A DNA stretch of 32,960 bases from Akkermansia muciniphila (GTDB lineage: Bacteria; Verrucomicrobiota; Verrucomicrobiia; Methylacidiphilales; Verrucolacustridaceae): positions 1 through 32,960 of the forward strand of contig CAMDXQ010000007.1 of assembly GCA_945878585.1 (NCBI GenBank), read 5' to 3'. The position numbers and the translations under genes were made by a program. The notes under the pieces were generated by a model, which ran no database searches, was not told the DNA's origin, and saw nothing but the letters and a program-made list of their open reading frames with translations. Below, in pieces: positions 9,065 to 16,707 of the stretch (position 1 is the first letter of the stretch; each line of letters begins with the position of its first letter).

Positions 9065-9627
9065 AGGTAATCGCCCAGCCGTTGCCGCCAGTTCAGCGGC
9101 TCGCGTGCCTCCTCGTTTTCGTCGGGTGTGGGTGTGCCGATCTCATTTTGTAAATCTCGGATCTTTCCTTGTAAGGCGAGGATCCTCCCGGACGCGATAT
9201 ACTCAACGCCGTCAGCGGCGGCGGCCGCCTCCTCCTTGGCTGTGTTGGTTCGCAGTTCGTCCAGCGTCGCCTCCAACGCCCTTCGCAGGCATCGCTTCAC
9301 GATCGCGTGCGTAGGGAGGAGGATCTGATTCATTCGCTTTTTGATCCCGCCCAATGCCGCCTCCAAATTTTCGTGGGTGTGAGGAAACGATGGAAACGCC
9401 CCGGCGAGAATGATTTTCTGAAAGTTCGCCTCGGTGGGATCCTCCGCATATTTCACGGCGGCGTTGGCTACGTCCTCGCCCCTTTTGTAGATGTTGGTTG
9501 GAAAGCGGCTCTCAATCGTCTTAAAAGCCGTTTCAAATCCAGTGCATTTCTTTTCGAGTCCTTCCAGCTCTGCCCGATCGGTCGCCGTCACGATTGCCTT
9601 TTTTCCAAATATAGTTTTCCAATTCAT
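9061..9627 (-). CDS. Hypothetical element protein
   Basis: 188 aa, helical, in an overlapping operon. Confidence 0.7.
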   Translation of the reverse strand: MNWKTIFGKKAIVTATDRAELEGLEKKCTGFETAFKTIESRFPTNIYKRGEDVANAAVKYAEDPTEANFQKIILAGAFPSFPHTHENLEAALGGIKKRMNQILLPTHAIVKRCLRRALEATLDELRTNTAKEEAAAAADGVEYIASGRILALQGKIRDLQNEIGTPTPDENEEAREPLNWRQRLGDYL

Positions 9628-9654
9628 TTTCTGTTTTTCCTTTTTGTTGGTTGT

Positions 9655-10104
9655 TTATCGATTCAATCCGTAGCCGCTGAAAATCCGTTGCACGTTCCGT
9701 TGCTCCTCACGCATCCGGACGATCCCGCGTGCGTCGTCGTCATTCATCGCTGGATCCGGCTCGCGGATCGGCTTCTTGCCTTCCCGGATTCGCTGATCGT
9801 TTAATTTAAGAATGCGGAGTGCGTTTGATTCTGCCGTGGCACGATCCCGACGTGCCTCCTGGTCGGATTTGCAAAGGCGTTTCAGCCGCTCGCCGTGAGC
9901 CTCCTCCAATACTGCGGAGAGCTGATCCAGTTTCCGGGACGAAAAGATCAGCATTTTTCCAGCTCGGGAGTGCGCCCGGATCGTTCCGTCGGTGATCCAT
10001 TTTCGTAGGGTGCTGCGGCTTACTCGCGCCCGGAGCCGTCGGGCGAGAGATGTTAGGGTGTGCGGTTCTAGTTCGTGTTTCATTACTTGTGCCGATTGTG
10101 TCAA
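9655..10104 (-). CDS. Helix-turn-helix (MerR/Nu1-like) DNA-binding protein
   Basis: 149 aa; TLTSLARRLRARVSRSTLRKWITDGTIRAHSRAGKMLIFSSRKLDQL resembles an excisionase/MerR-type wHTH, with a charged C-terminal tail. Confidence 0.6.
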   Translation of the reverse strand: MTQSAQVMKHELEPHTLTSLARRLRARVSRSTLRKWITDGTIRAHSRAGKMLIFSSRKLDQLSAVLEEAHGERLKRLCKSDQEARRDRATAESNALRILKLNDQRIREGKKPIREPDPAMNDDDARGIVRMREEQRNVQRIFSGYGLNR

Positions 10105-10111
10105 CCGACGC

Positions 10112-10591
10112 TTACGTCCTTCGCCGTGTTCGCTGTCTGTTGCCCTTCCGCTTGAAACTCGCGTGTGTCCCGCTTGCCATCGCTCGGAGCTGTGCGTCCC
10201 GGTACCTCGTTCTCGCGCTTTCGGATTTTCGCCATCGTGCGTGTCCTAGTCCAAACTCCTCGGCCAGCCGGATCGCGTGCTTACTCAAACTTGCCCGAGT
10301 GACGCCGATCTGTCTTGCCGCTGCCAACTGCGACAACTGCAAAACGTCCGGGCAAAGGTGAAGGGTAAGAGCGATAAATCTTTTTGCCGTTTGGGATGCG
10401 TCCTTTGGGGTGACTAGCTTGCGGATCAATTCCATCAACGCCCCGGCCAGCCTATGCTCCGAGTCGGTGAGCCGTTTCACGGCGGGATCCTCGCCCTCGA
10501 TCTGCGTCACGATCGATTCCACACCGGCGCCGCTGTCGTGAGCGTAGAGTGCCGCGTCCCGATCCCAAAAAGTGTCGCTCAATGAAAACAT
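10112..10591 (-). CDS. Helix-turn-helix domain protein, hypothetical
   Basis: 159 aa; LSQLAAARQIGVTRASLSKHAIRLAEEFGL HTH-like segment followed by a basic tail. Confidence 0.6.
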   Translation of the reverse strand: MFSLSDTFWDRDAALYAHDSGAGVESIVTQIEGEDPAVKRLTDSEHRLAGALMELIRKLVTPKDASQTAKRFIALTLHLCPDVLQLSQLAAARQIGVTRASLSKHAIRLAEEFGLGHARWRKSESARTRYRDAQLRAMASGTHASFKRKGNRQRTRRRT

Positions 10592-10761
10592 CCCAACTGC
10601 GGCAAGCCCTTGGCCTTGCGCTTTTCGTTCTCACGTTCGACGGCCGCCAACGCTTCAAACCATTTCTTACTCCCAGAGTCTCGCCACGATCGCGCTGTCC
10701 AGATCGTGACTTGTTTGAGTTCGGCTACTTGTCGGAGTCGATAATCTAAATACTTGGGCAT
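10579..10761 (-). CDS. Small HTH-like protein
   Basis: 60 aa; LRQVAELKQVTIWTARSWRDSGSKKWFEAL resembles HTH/TerS-type N-terminal domains; overlaps the start of 10112..10591. Confidence 0.5.
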   Translation of the reverse strand: MPKYLDYRLRQVAELKQVTIWTARSWRDSGSKKWFEALAAVERENEKRKAKGLPQLGCFH

Positions 10762-10930
10762 ACCGGGAGAGATGACGTCAACCCCCTCCCTCTCTTAAAG
10801 TTTTGATGGCTGCAATTGCCGGATCGACGGCAGTCGGTTCCACCGCGTTTATTTCTTCCGTAGGATACTATTGATCGCCCCTCTGACGCCGTCTGGATCC
10901 CGGTTGGAGCTGTGCCGCTGTCTCTGTATG

Positions 10931-10962
10931 TTACGTAAATCTCAAATTAACATAGATTTTAC
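10931..10962. promoter_or_regulatory. Candidate operator in divergent intergenic region
   Basis: TTACGTAA palindrome (10931-10938) overlapping the inverted repeat AAATCT (10937-10942)...AGATTT (10954-10959), between a minus-strand operon and the plus-strand gene at 10996. Confidence 0.35.
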
Positions 10963-10995
10963 TCAGAAAGACCGGGACGGCATGGTTGAAATAGC

Positions 10996-11808
10996 ATGAA
11001 AAAGGAGACCGAGTTCCAAGTCGGTAGGGATGGGGAGATCATTGGGTTGTTTTCATGTGTGACAGCGCTTTCAAAAGCCTCGGTCGGCGCGCTGCGGCCA
11101 AGCGATTACGCGTATATAATCCCAAGGAGCAAGGGAAGCTGGGTTCACCTGTATAAGGTTTTGAAGAAAGTTTATGATCGTGAGTTCTTCGATGAGCTTG
11201 GAGAAAGTGAACTTGATAAAGAGCTAAAAGCCGAAACGCAAAAGGCGAATGAGTTCCTCAAGCTATATAAAAAAGCTTTTGCCAAGGAGACGGACAAGAA
11301 AAAGCTAAAGGAGTTTTGTGCTAAGATTGTGGAATACGAAGAGCTATTGAAACATCTCAGCGGAATAAAAGAGCGAATCCTTACTCAAAAAGCGGAATGG
11401 GAGGAGGAGGAAAAAAGGGATTTGGAAGAAGATCAAAAAGCAATAGAGGCAGAAATGAAAGAGAAAGTGGATAATGTTGTCGAAACACTAAAGGGGATGA
11501 TCGAAGAGGCGAAAAAAGATTGGCGCGGCACTTATGTTCAGGAGGTTCCTCTAGAGGATATGTGCTTCGACTGGTGGTGGGATTACAAGGATGTGCTGCT
11601 TGATTTTTGTAAAAGCAAAGCAAACGAAAAAACAGCAGAGTCTCTTTGGAAAGCGTTTAGGAGAATAAAACTATACAAGGGAGACCTCACCGCTCTTGCG
11701 GAAAAGATTGTTCAAGCTAAGGAAAATACCGATGCCGACAAAGGCGAAAAAGAAACGGAACAAATCTTCTTTGCCTTTTTAATTCAAAAGGGCGTTTGGG
11801 CAAGGTGA
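10996..11808 (+). CDS. Coiled-coil-rich hypothetical protein, the only plus-strand gene of the element
   Basis: 270 aa; extensive charged helical segment (Glu/Lys rich), A-rich codon usage, orientation opposite to all other element genes. Confidence 0.75.
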   Translation: MKKETEFQVGRDGEIIGLFSCVTALSKASVGALRPSDYAYIIPRSKGSWVHLYKVLKKVYDREFFDELGESELDKELKAETQKANEFLKLYKKAFAKETDKKKLKEFCAKIVEYEELLKHLSGIKERILTQKAEWEEEEKRDLEEDQKAIEAEMKEKVDNVVETLKGMIEEAKKDWRGTYVQEVPLEDMCFDWWWDYKDVLLDFCKSKANEKTAESLWKAFRRIKLYKGDLTALAEKIVQAKENTDADKGEKETEQIFFAFLIQKGVWAR

Positions 11809-11819
11809 AGCAGAATCAC

Positions 11820-11947
11820 TATCACCGAAAAACTGAATTAACCCGCCTCCCCTGCCTACTATCACTATCACCACCCTTATAGGTGGTGGTGGTGATAAGT
11901 GCGTAGGCTATCACGTGGCACTATCACGCTATCACGCCGTGGTGATA
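11820..11947. repeat. Iteron-like array of TATCAC motifs; candidate replication origin
   Basis: TATCAC at 11820, 11860, 11866, 11909, 11922, 11930 and inverted GTGATA at 11892, 11942; includes inverted repeats TATCACCACC(11866-11875)/GGTGGTGATA(11888-11897) and ACTATCAC(11920-11927)/GTGATAGT(11942-11949). Confidence 0.7.
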
Positions 11948-11948
11948 G

Positions 11949-13043
11949 TTAAAAAGGCATGTGACCATTGCTTGGGATTGATTGAGCCTTTACTCGGTAG
12001 GTTTGCCTTTTGCCGTCACCCAAAACGTCCAAAACATCTACCTTACCTTGTTCGACGAGCACCTTGCGGTGCCGATTAAACGTTGCCTCAGATATTCCGG
12101 CACGTTCGCACGCCTCCTTCCAGTCGCGGTTTCTCCAACCAGTTTCGGGAGCTTCTGCCAAAACGTCCAAGACCTTGCCAGTCGTCTCTGTCTTTTGACT
12201 GCTTTGCTTTGTTCGGATCTTTGACGGATCCTCACCATGGGCGATGCGATGGAATGGAGTTTCCCAACAAAGGACAAGCGGCTCCACCGGGGCGCCATGC
12301 CTCCGCGTCATGTCGAAGATCACGTGGTCGTCCTTTTCGTGCGGCCGCATCGTGATGAGCAGATCGGGATCCCTTGCCCATACACCTGTCCCGCTGAAAA
12401 GATCGATGCTGTTTCGGGTGCTCAAGTCACCTTTCGGGCTGTGATGACTTGTTATGATTCCGCATTGAAGCGGAGCGGCGATCTCATTCAGCGCTTCAAG
12501 GTATTGTGCCACCATCATCTCGCTATTTGTACCCTGCACCGACGCCTCCACCATCTTGTAACTAGGCTCAAGGATTACCAATTCCACACCCTCGTCCTTA
12601 AATCTTCGTATTGTATCTGCGACAAGCTCATTGATTTTCGGCTTGGGGTGACAATCTCGGAGTGACCATAGGATCAAGTTTTCGGGATGTGGCACGTTGA
12701 GCGCTTTAGAGATTGCGGCCATTCGCCGATCGAAAAAGATCGAGATCAACTCAAGGTCAATATACACCACCTTTCCGGCCTTCATTTCCCATCCAAACCA
12801 CGGCAGGCCGTTCGCTTTGCATATCGCAAGATGCAACAACGCCCAACTCTTTCGGCTTTTGCTGGTAGATCCAAGGACTGCACGCTCTCCTGCCCTTAGC
12901 AGCTGCCCTACGATCTCCTTGGGTAACTTGGCTGGATCTAGCTCTTCCGGGACTTCCGAGGCCTTGTAGGTCTGTGTTGCGGCGATTCCTGAAACAGCCG
13001 CATTTAGCTTTTTGGCAGCTTTATCAATTTTGTCGTTTTTCAT
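11949..13043 (-). CDS. RepA-like AAA/RecA-fold ATPase with C-terminal winged helix
   Basis: 364 aa; P-loop GSTSKSRKSWALLHLA, acidic VVYIDLEL and VELVILEPSYK strands, C-terminal wHTH (GWRNRDWKEACERAGISEATFNRHRKVLVEQGKV). Confidence 0.75.
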   Translation of the reverse strand: MKNDKIDKAAKKLNAAVSGIAATQTYKASEVPEELDPAKLPKEIVGQLLRAGERAVLGSTSKSRKSWALLHLAICKANGLPWFGWEMKAGKVVYIDLELISIFFDRRMAAISKALNVPHPENLILWSLRDCHPKPKINELVADTIRRFKDEGVELVILEPSYKMVEASVQGTNSEMMVAQYLEALNEIAAPLQCGIITSHHSPKGDLSTRNSIDLFSGTGVWARDPDLLITMRPHEKDDHVIFDMTRRHGAPVEPLVLCWETPFHRIAHGEDPSKIRTKQSSQKTETTGKVLDVLAEAPETGWRNRDWKEACERAGISEATFNRHRKVLVEQGKVDVLDVLGDGKRQTYRVKAQSIPSNGHMPF

Positions 13044-14026
13044 TTATGTTTATTTCTTAAGGGTCTCGTGACAACCGGCAGCGCCTCCGCTTTAGGATCC
13101 AAAAATAAAAGTTTCTGCTGACGATCTCCACGCATGCCTCCCGGCAAGCGGGTCAGCCTAACGGCCGTCATCGCTTGTGGATCTGCCCCATACCGAACGA
13201 GACCGGGTTGCACCTTGTCCAGATCCTCCAAAAACGCGGCCTTACTGGATGATCCCCACCTGACGAGCAGGTGGATCGACTTACCCCCAGACGACGTGAT
13301 CGACGCGATGGGAAGCGGCACTTGAGCCATCGCACGAATCCAGACCAAGGAGTCCGGCTTATCGCACTCCAGCACCATGTGGCGAAAGTCGGTCAGGTTT
13401 GTCTCAGATCGCAGGCTCCACCTTCCGTCAGCATTTTTCCGCACTTGTCCGTCCACTGGGTTCGATAGGTAAAATATCCCTTCCACCGATTTCATCCCAT
13501 TCACCCACTCAGCCCGGCTGCCTACCCGGTAAGGTCTGCCAGGATCGTTTAGGCGTGAGGTGATGACGACAAACTCCTCCGGCTGGAAAACTGCCTCTAA
13601 GAAGTCGCAAGAAGTCACTCCGGCTGGATCCACCGGACTCCGAGCCGCCACGTCCTCCCACGTCAGCTCCGGGACGCTGGCGGCAAACTTCATCAAATCC
13701 CCTGCGCTATAACTCGGCTTTGTGACGACGGAGGTCATAGGGCGATCTCCTGACGCCTCTGCCTTGACGTATTCGTAGGCTCGCTGGAGCTGCCTTTCCA
13801 GATCCCGCGGGACAACACGGCCTCCGGCTGCCCGGATGCGCTTCTCTACCTCATCCCGAGCTGCCAGCGCCTCTACCTCGAGCGATCCTGCCCGGAGAAA
13901 CGCATCCCACGCCTGCTCGTTCTTCGTCACGCCTGCCGCCCATGGCAGCTTATCCAGATACCTCAGCCATTCGCCCCACGGATCGGGACGTCTTGCGGTC
14001 AGACTCATCGGGCTGCTTCCACCCAC
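13040..14026 (-). CDS. Primase-like (archaeo-eukaryotic primase/prim-pol type) replication protein
   Basis: 328 aa; HMVLECDKPDSL, ITSSGGKSIHLLVRW, AVRLTRLPGGMR resemble AEP metal-binding, SxH-type and substrate motifs; ATGA overlap with the ATPase gene. Confidence 0.6.
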   Translation of the reverse strand: MGGSSPMSLTARRPDPWGEWLRYLDKLPWAAGVTKNEQAWDAFLRAGSLEVEALAARDEVEKRIRAAGGRVVPRDLERQLQRAYEYVKAEASGDRPMTSVVTKPSYSAGDLMKFAASVPELTWEDVAARSPVDPAGVTSCDFLEAVFQPEEFVVITSRLNDPGRPYRVGSRAEWVNGMKSVEGIFYLSNPVDGQVRKNADGRWSLRSETNLTDFRHMVLECDKPDSLVWIRAMAQVPLPIASITSSGGKSIHLLVRWGSSSKAAFLEDLDKVQPGLVRYGADPQAMTAVRLTRLPGGMRGDRQQKLLFLDPKAEALPVVTRPLRNKHK

Positions 14027-14220
14027 TTCGTCAGCTCATCAGCCGGGATTAGGACGTGCCGGAAACGCTTTATCGACTTGATCCGTCCCGCAGCGATTTC
14101 TTTTCGGATCGTCAGGGTGGAGATCCCAAGGATCTCGGCAGCTTCTTTGATTTTGTAGGTTAGACGCGGGAGACTATTGACTGAGCCGCCCCCCGCTTGG
14201 GCTGTGGTGTGTGCTTCCAT
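14005..14220 (-). CDS. AlpA/excisionase-family HTH protein
   Basis: 71 aa; YKIKEAAEILGISTLTIRKEIAAGRIKSIKRFRHVLIPADELTKWV is a typical excisionase-family (HTH_17) domain. Confidence 0.8.
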   Translation of the reverse strand: MEAHTTAQAGGGSVNSLPRLTYKIKEAAEILGISTLTIRKEIAAGRIKSIKRFRHVLIPADELTKWVEAAR

Positions 14221-14253
14221 GGTGCTTAGGAATATCCCTAAGCACTCGGTGAT

Positions 14254-14784
14254 CTATCGGCTTTTAGTAGCCTTTTTCTTTGAATTGCTACGCGCGGAAG
14301 ATAGTCCGGTCATCACCTTGCGGATTCTTTTGAAGATATTTACTCGAGCCGACTCATAGTTTTTTGATGGTGGCAGTAATGAGCAAGCCAACTTGCAAAC
14401 ATCTTGGCGGGTTAATTTCATTCCTTTAGCGGCAGGATTTTTCAAGTAGATCATCGTGTGGGCATTTAGTATGGCCAGAAGATAAGGATCCTTGCCCCAC
14501 TCTAGATCGGGCAAGTGCTCAAAGCATCGCCCCATTTTGATAAAAAATGTTTTGTCTCCCTTGAGTATTGCTTGATCACATAAATACAACAATTTCTCCC
14601 TCGCATCTTCAATTTCAGATTCCTCGTTCGGATCGCTCTTGGCTCCATTTTTCATCGCCTTAATCGCCGTCCTCCAATGCTCAAACTGGATAACATCACT
14701 CCCCCATAAATGCTCCGTCAGATTTCCGATTGTATATGGAACGCGACTTCCTGACTTACGTCCTCGCTTAAACTGATGACTCAT
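14254..14784 (-). CDS. Hypothetical protein
   Basis: 176 aa, full-length ORF in the operon, basic C-terminus. Confidence 0.65.
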   Translation of the reverse strand: MSHQFKRGRKSGSRVPYTIGNLTEHLWGSDVIQFEHWRTAIKAMKNGAKSDPNEESEIEDAREKLLYLCDQAILKGDKTFFIKMGRCFEHLPDLEWGKDPYLLAILNAHTMIYLKNPAAKGMKLTRQDVCKLACSLLPPSKNYESARVNIFKRIRKVMTGLSSARSNSKKKATKSR

Positions 14785-14795
14785 TTCAATGGTTC

Positions 14796-15284
14796 CTACA
14801 ACACCCGATACATGTGATGCGGCTTTAGAGATTTGGCGAAAGTAAACATTTCATCAATTTCCCCAAAGATCCTCCACTCGTTCCTTTTTATTGCTTCGGA
14901 GATATATTCACGCAGTTCAAGTTTTCTCTGTTGATGACTTATCTCTGATCTTTTTAGGCGATCAGCATGTTGTAATACATCAAGCCCAACCTCTAGCCCG
15001 GCTGCAAACCAACCTGGATGCGTGGTGTCTGTATTCACTATGCCATCGACTATATCCCAAAGGTCTTTGAGGTCAGGATACCGCACTTCTCTTGCTTTTA
15101 TCCACTCCCTGCGGGCTTTTATGTGCTCTTGGTTCGGATTTTTCTGGGGATGCTTAGTAAGTTCTGCTTTGCGTTCTAAATGCTCATCCCACTGCATAAT
15201 TGCATCAGTCTCGTTTTTTGCCCAGCCGAGCCTAATTGATTCAGCGATCCAACGATTTTTCGGGGTTGAATTTTGCTCTCTCAT
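14796..15284 (-). CDS. Hypothetical protein
   Basis: 162 aa, ORF in the same operon orientation. Confidence 0.65.
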   Translation of the reverse strand: MREQNSTPKNRWIAESIRLGWAKNETDAIMQWDEHLERKAELTKHPQKNPNQEHIKARREWIKAREVRYPDLKDLWDIVDGIVNTDTTHPGWFAAGLEVGLDVLQHADRLKRSEISHQQRKLELREYISEAIKRNEWRIFGEIDEMFTFAKSLKPHHMYRVL

Positions 15285-15299
15285 ATTTTCTCGTCTACT

Positions 15300-15563
15300 T
15301 TAATCCCCTTTGCGCTGTCTTTGCTCAAGCTCGAGCAACCTCTTTTTCCCTTTTCCAACACTCCAAAGGCATAGGCCACCACTCGCAACTGCCACTAGGA
15401 CAAGGACGAAAAAGCCTGCATCATTAGGATTTTCCCATGCGAATAGTATTGCGACGATCCACCCAACCCAGAAAGCACACGTAGTCGCATGATTGCTTTT
15501 TTCAATCTGTATATACTCAAAGATTTCCCCATCGCTCCACCCAGTAAAACGATTCTTTTTCAT
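15300..15563 (-). CDS. Small membrane protein (two TM segments), hypothetical
   Basis: 87 aa; CAFWVGWIVAILFAW and GFFVLVLVAVASGGLCLWSV; ATGA overlap with the integrase gene. Confidence 0.65.
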   Translation of the reverse strand: MKKNRFTGWSDGEIFEYIQIEKSNHATTCAFWVGWIVAILFAWENPNDAGFFVLVLVAVASGGLCLWSVGKGKKRLLELEQRQRKGD

Positions 15564-16633
15564 TTTAGTAACTCCAACTGCTGATCTTCAAACTTCCCAC
15601 GAACATGTCGACGATAAACTCGCAGAATTAAAGCACCTCCGTCGGTGTGCCCCTGAGTCTTGGCGACGATCCCGACGTCCACACCGGCCTCCAGCGCGAT
15701 CATGATGAACATTCGACGAAACGCCTTGGATGTGAAATTGGGAAACTTTAGATCCTCGCATGCATGCTGCAGCGCCTTTTTAGGATCCCGGATGGCAAAC
15801 ACCTTCGCCCCGGTGGATAGATCAACCGCCTCCTTTTCCATGCGTTCAATGAATGGACGGAGCTTGGGATAAACTTTGATCGTAAAACTTTTCCCAGTCT
15901 TGCGCCTAAGTAAATGGATCTCTCCTTTTTTTACATCCACGTCACCCCACTGCAGTCCGGCGCACTCGGCCAGCCCTACGCCTCCCAATCCCATAAACTC
16001 CACCAGATCAGCGGAAGCAGTCGCAGTATCGGAAAAGCGTCGCTTGCGGATCGTTTTGACGATCTCTTCAAATTGCTCCCGCGATGGTGTGGGTCGCAGA
16101 ATGTCTTTATCGGCCTTTCCTGCGAACCCGGAGGCGGGATTGTCTGCCCTCACCTTGTCCTTCACGCATAGGTCAAAAATTGCCCTCAGCGTCCACCCAA
16201 AGTGATTTCGGTAGGAATTAGAAACTGGGTCAGATCCATTTTTCTTTTTCAGCTTTGAGATGAAGCTGAGAACGTCTGAGGCTTGAATGTTTTTGATAGG
16301 GACGTTGGCCTGATGCGGCCACTCGGCCTTGATCCGGGCAGCGAAAAGCCGATCGTTTTTTAAGGTGCTTACAGCGCCCCCGCTTCGAGTCTCTAGCCAC
16401 TTGTCGGTTGCCGCAGTAAGCGTCCGGGATCGTTGCCCCTGATCGATGCTGTCGTCCTCGCCCCTGCGGATCTTAAGGAGCCGTCTTGCCTCCATCAGAT
16501 TTTCTGTGCGTAAGGATTCTTGGACGGAGCGGCCGTTGTGGCTATATATAGCGAAGTATGAACCGCGCTTTTCGTTGCCGTATTGGAGCCGATAAAGGTG
16601 CGGCTCTATGTTTGCCCACGTCCTTTTTGCCAT
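15560..16633 (-). CDS. Tyrosine recombinase/integrase (divergent active site)
   Basis: 357 aa; core-binding domain, GLAECAGLQWGDVDVKKGEIHLLRRKTGK, SKAFRRMFIMIALEAGVDVGIVAKTQGHTDGGALILRVYRRH; adjacent to the tRNA att site. Confidence 0.9.
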   Translation of the reverse strand: MAKRTWANIEPHLYRLQYGNEKRGSYFAIYSHNGRSVQESLRTENLMEARRLLKIRRGEDDSIDQGQRSRTLTAATDKWLETRSGGAVSTLKNDRLFAARIKAEWPHQANVPIKNIQASDVLSFISKLKKKNGSDPVSNSYRNHFGWTLRAIFDLCVKDKVRADNPASGFAGKADKDILRPTPSREQFEEIVKTIRKRRFSDTATASADLVEFMGLGGVGLAECAGLQWGDVDVKKGEIHLLRRKTGKSFTIKVYPKLRPFIERMEKEAVDLSTGAKVFAIRDPKKALQHACEDLKFPNFTSKAFRRMFIMIALEAGVDVGIVAKTQGHTDGGALILRVYRRHVRGKFEDQQLELLK

Positions 16634-16643
16634 GCCCGATCCT

Positions 16644-16667
16644 ACCTTTGGTAACGGAGACTAGTAA
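16644..16667 (+). repeat. Right-end copy of arm-type-like repeats (ACCTTTGGTAACG...TAGTAA)
   Basis: Matches the left-end pair at 8266-8289 in sequence, orientation and spacing (17 versus 18 nt). Confidence 0.4.
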
Positions 16668-16707
16668 ATGACTTTATTCGCTTTTTTTAATGATTGTAAG
16701 TCATTTA
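16665..16707. promoter_or_regulatory. 10-bp perfect inverted repeat upstream of int and tRNA-Val
   Basis: TAAATGACTT (16665-16674) ... AAGTCATTTA (16698-16707). Confidence 0.5.

Noticed and set aside
8561-9070. 169-aa plus-strand ORF at the element's left end
   Set aside because: Opposes the chained-overlap minus-strand operon; biased Arg/Pro/Ser composition suggests a shadow ORF.
11869-11888. CACCACC-CTTATA-GGTGGTG hairpin as a simple rho-independent terminator
   Set aside because: Lacks a following T-run on either strand, and the surrounding iteron-like motifs are better explained by an origin; a dual role cannot be excluded.
11820-11947. CRISPR array interpretation of the TATCAC repeats
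   Set aside because: Units are only 6-10 nt, irregularly spaced and in both orientations; no spacers of constant length and no cas genes.
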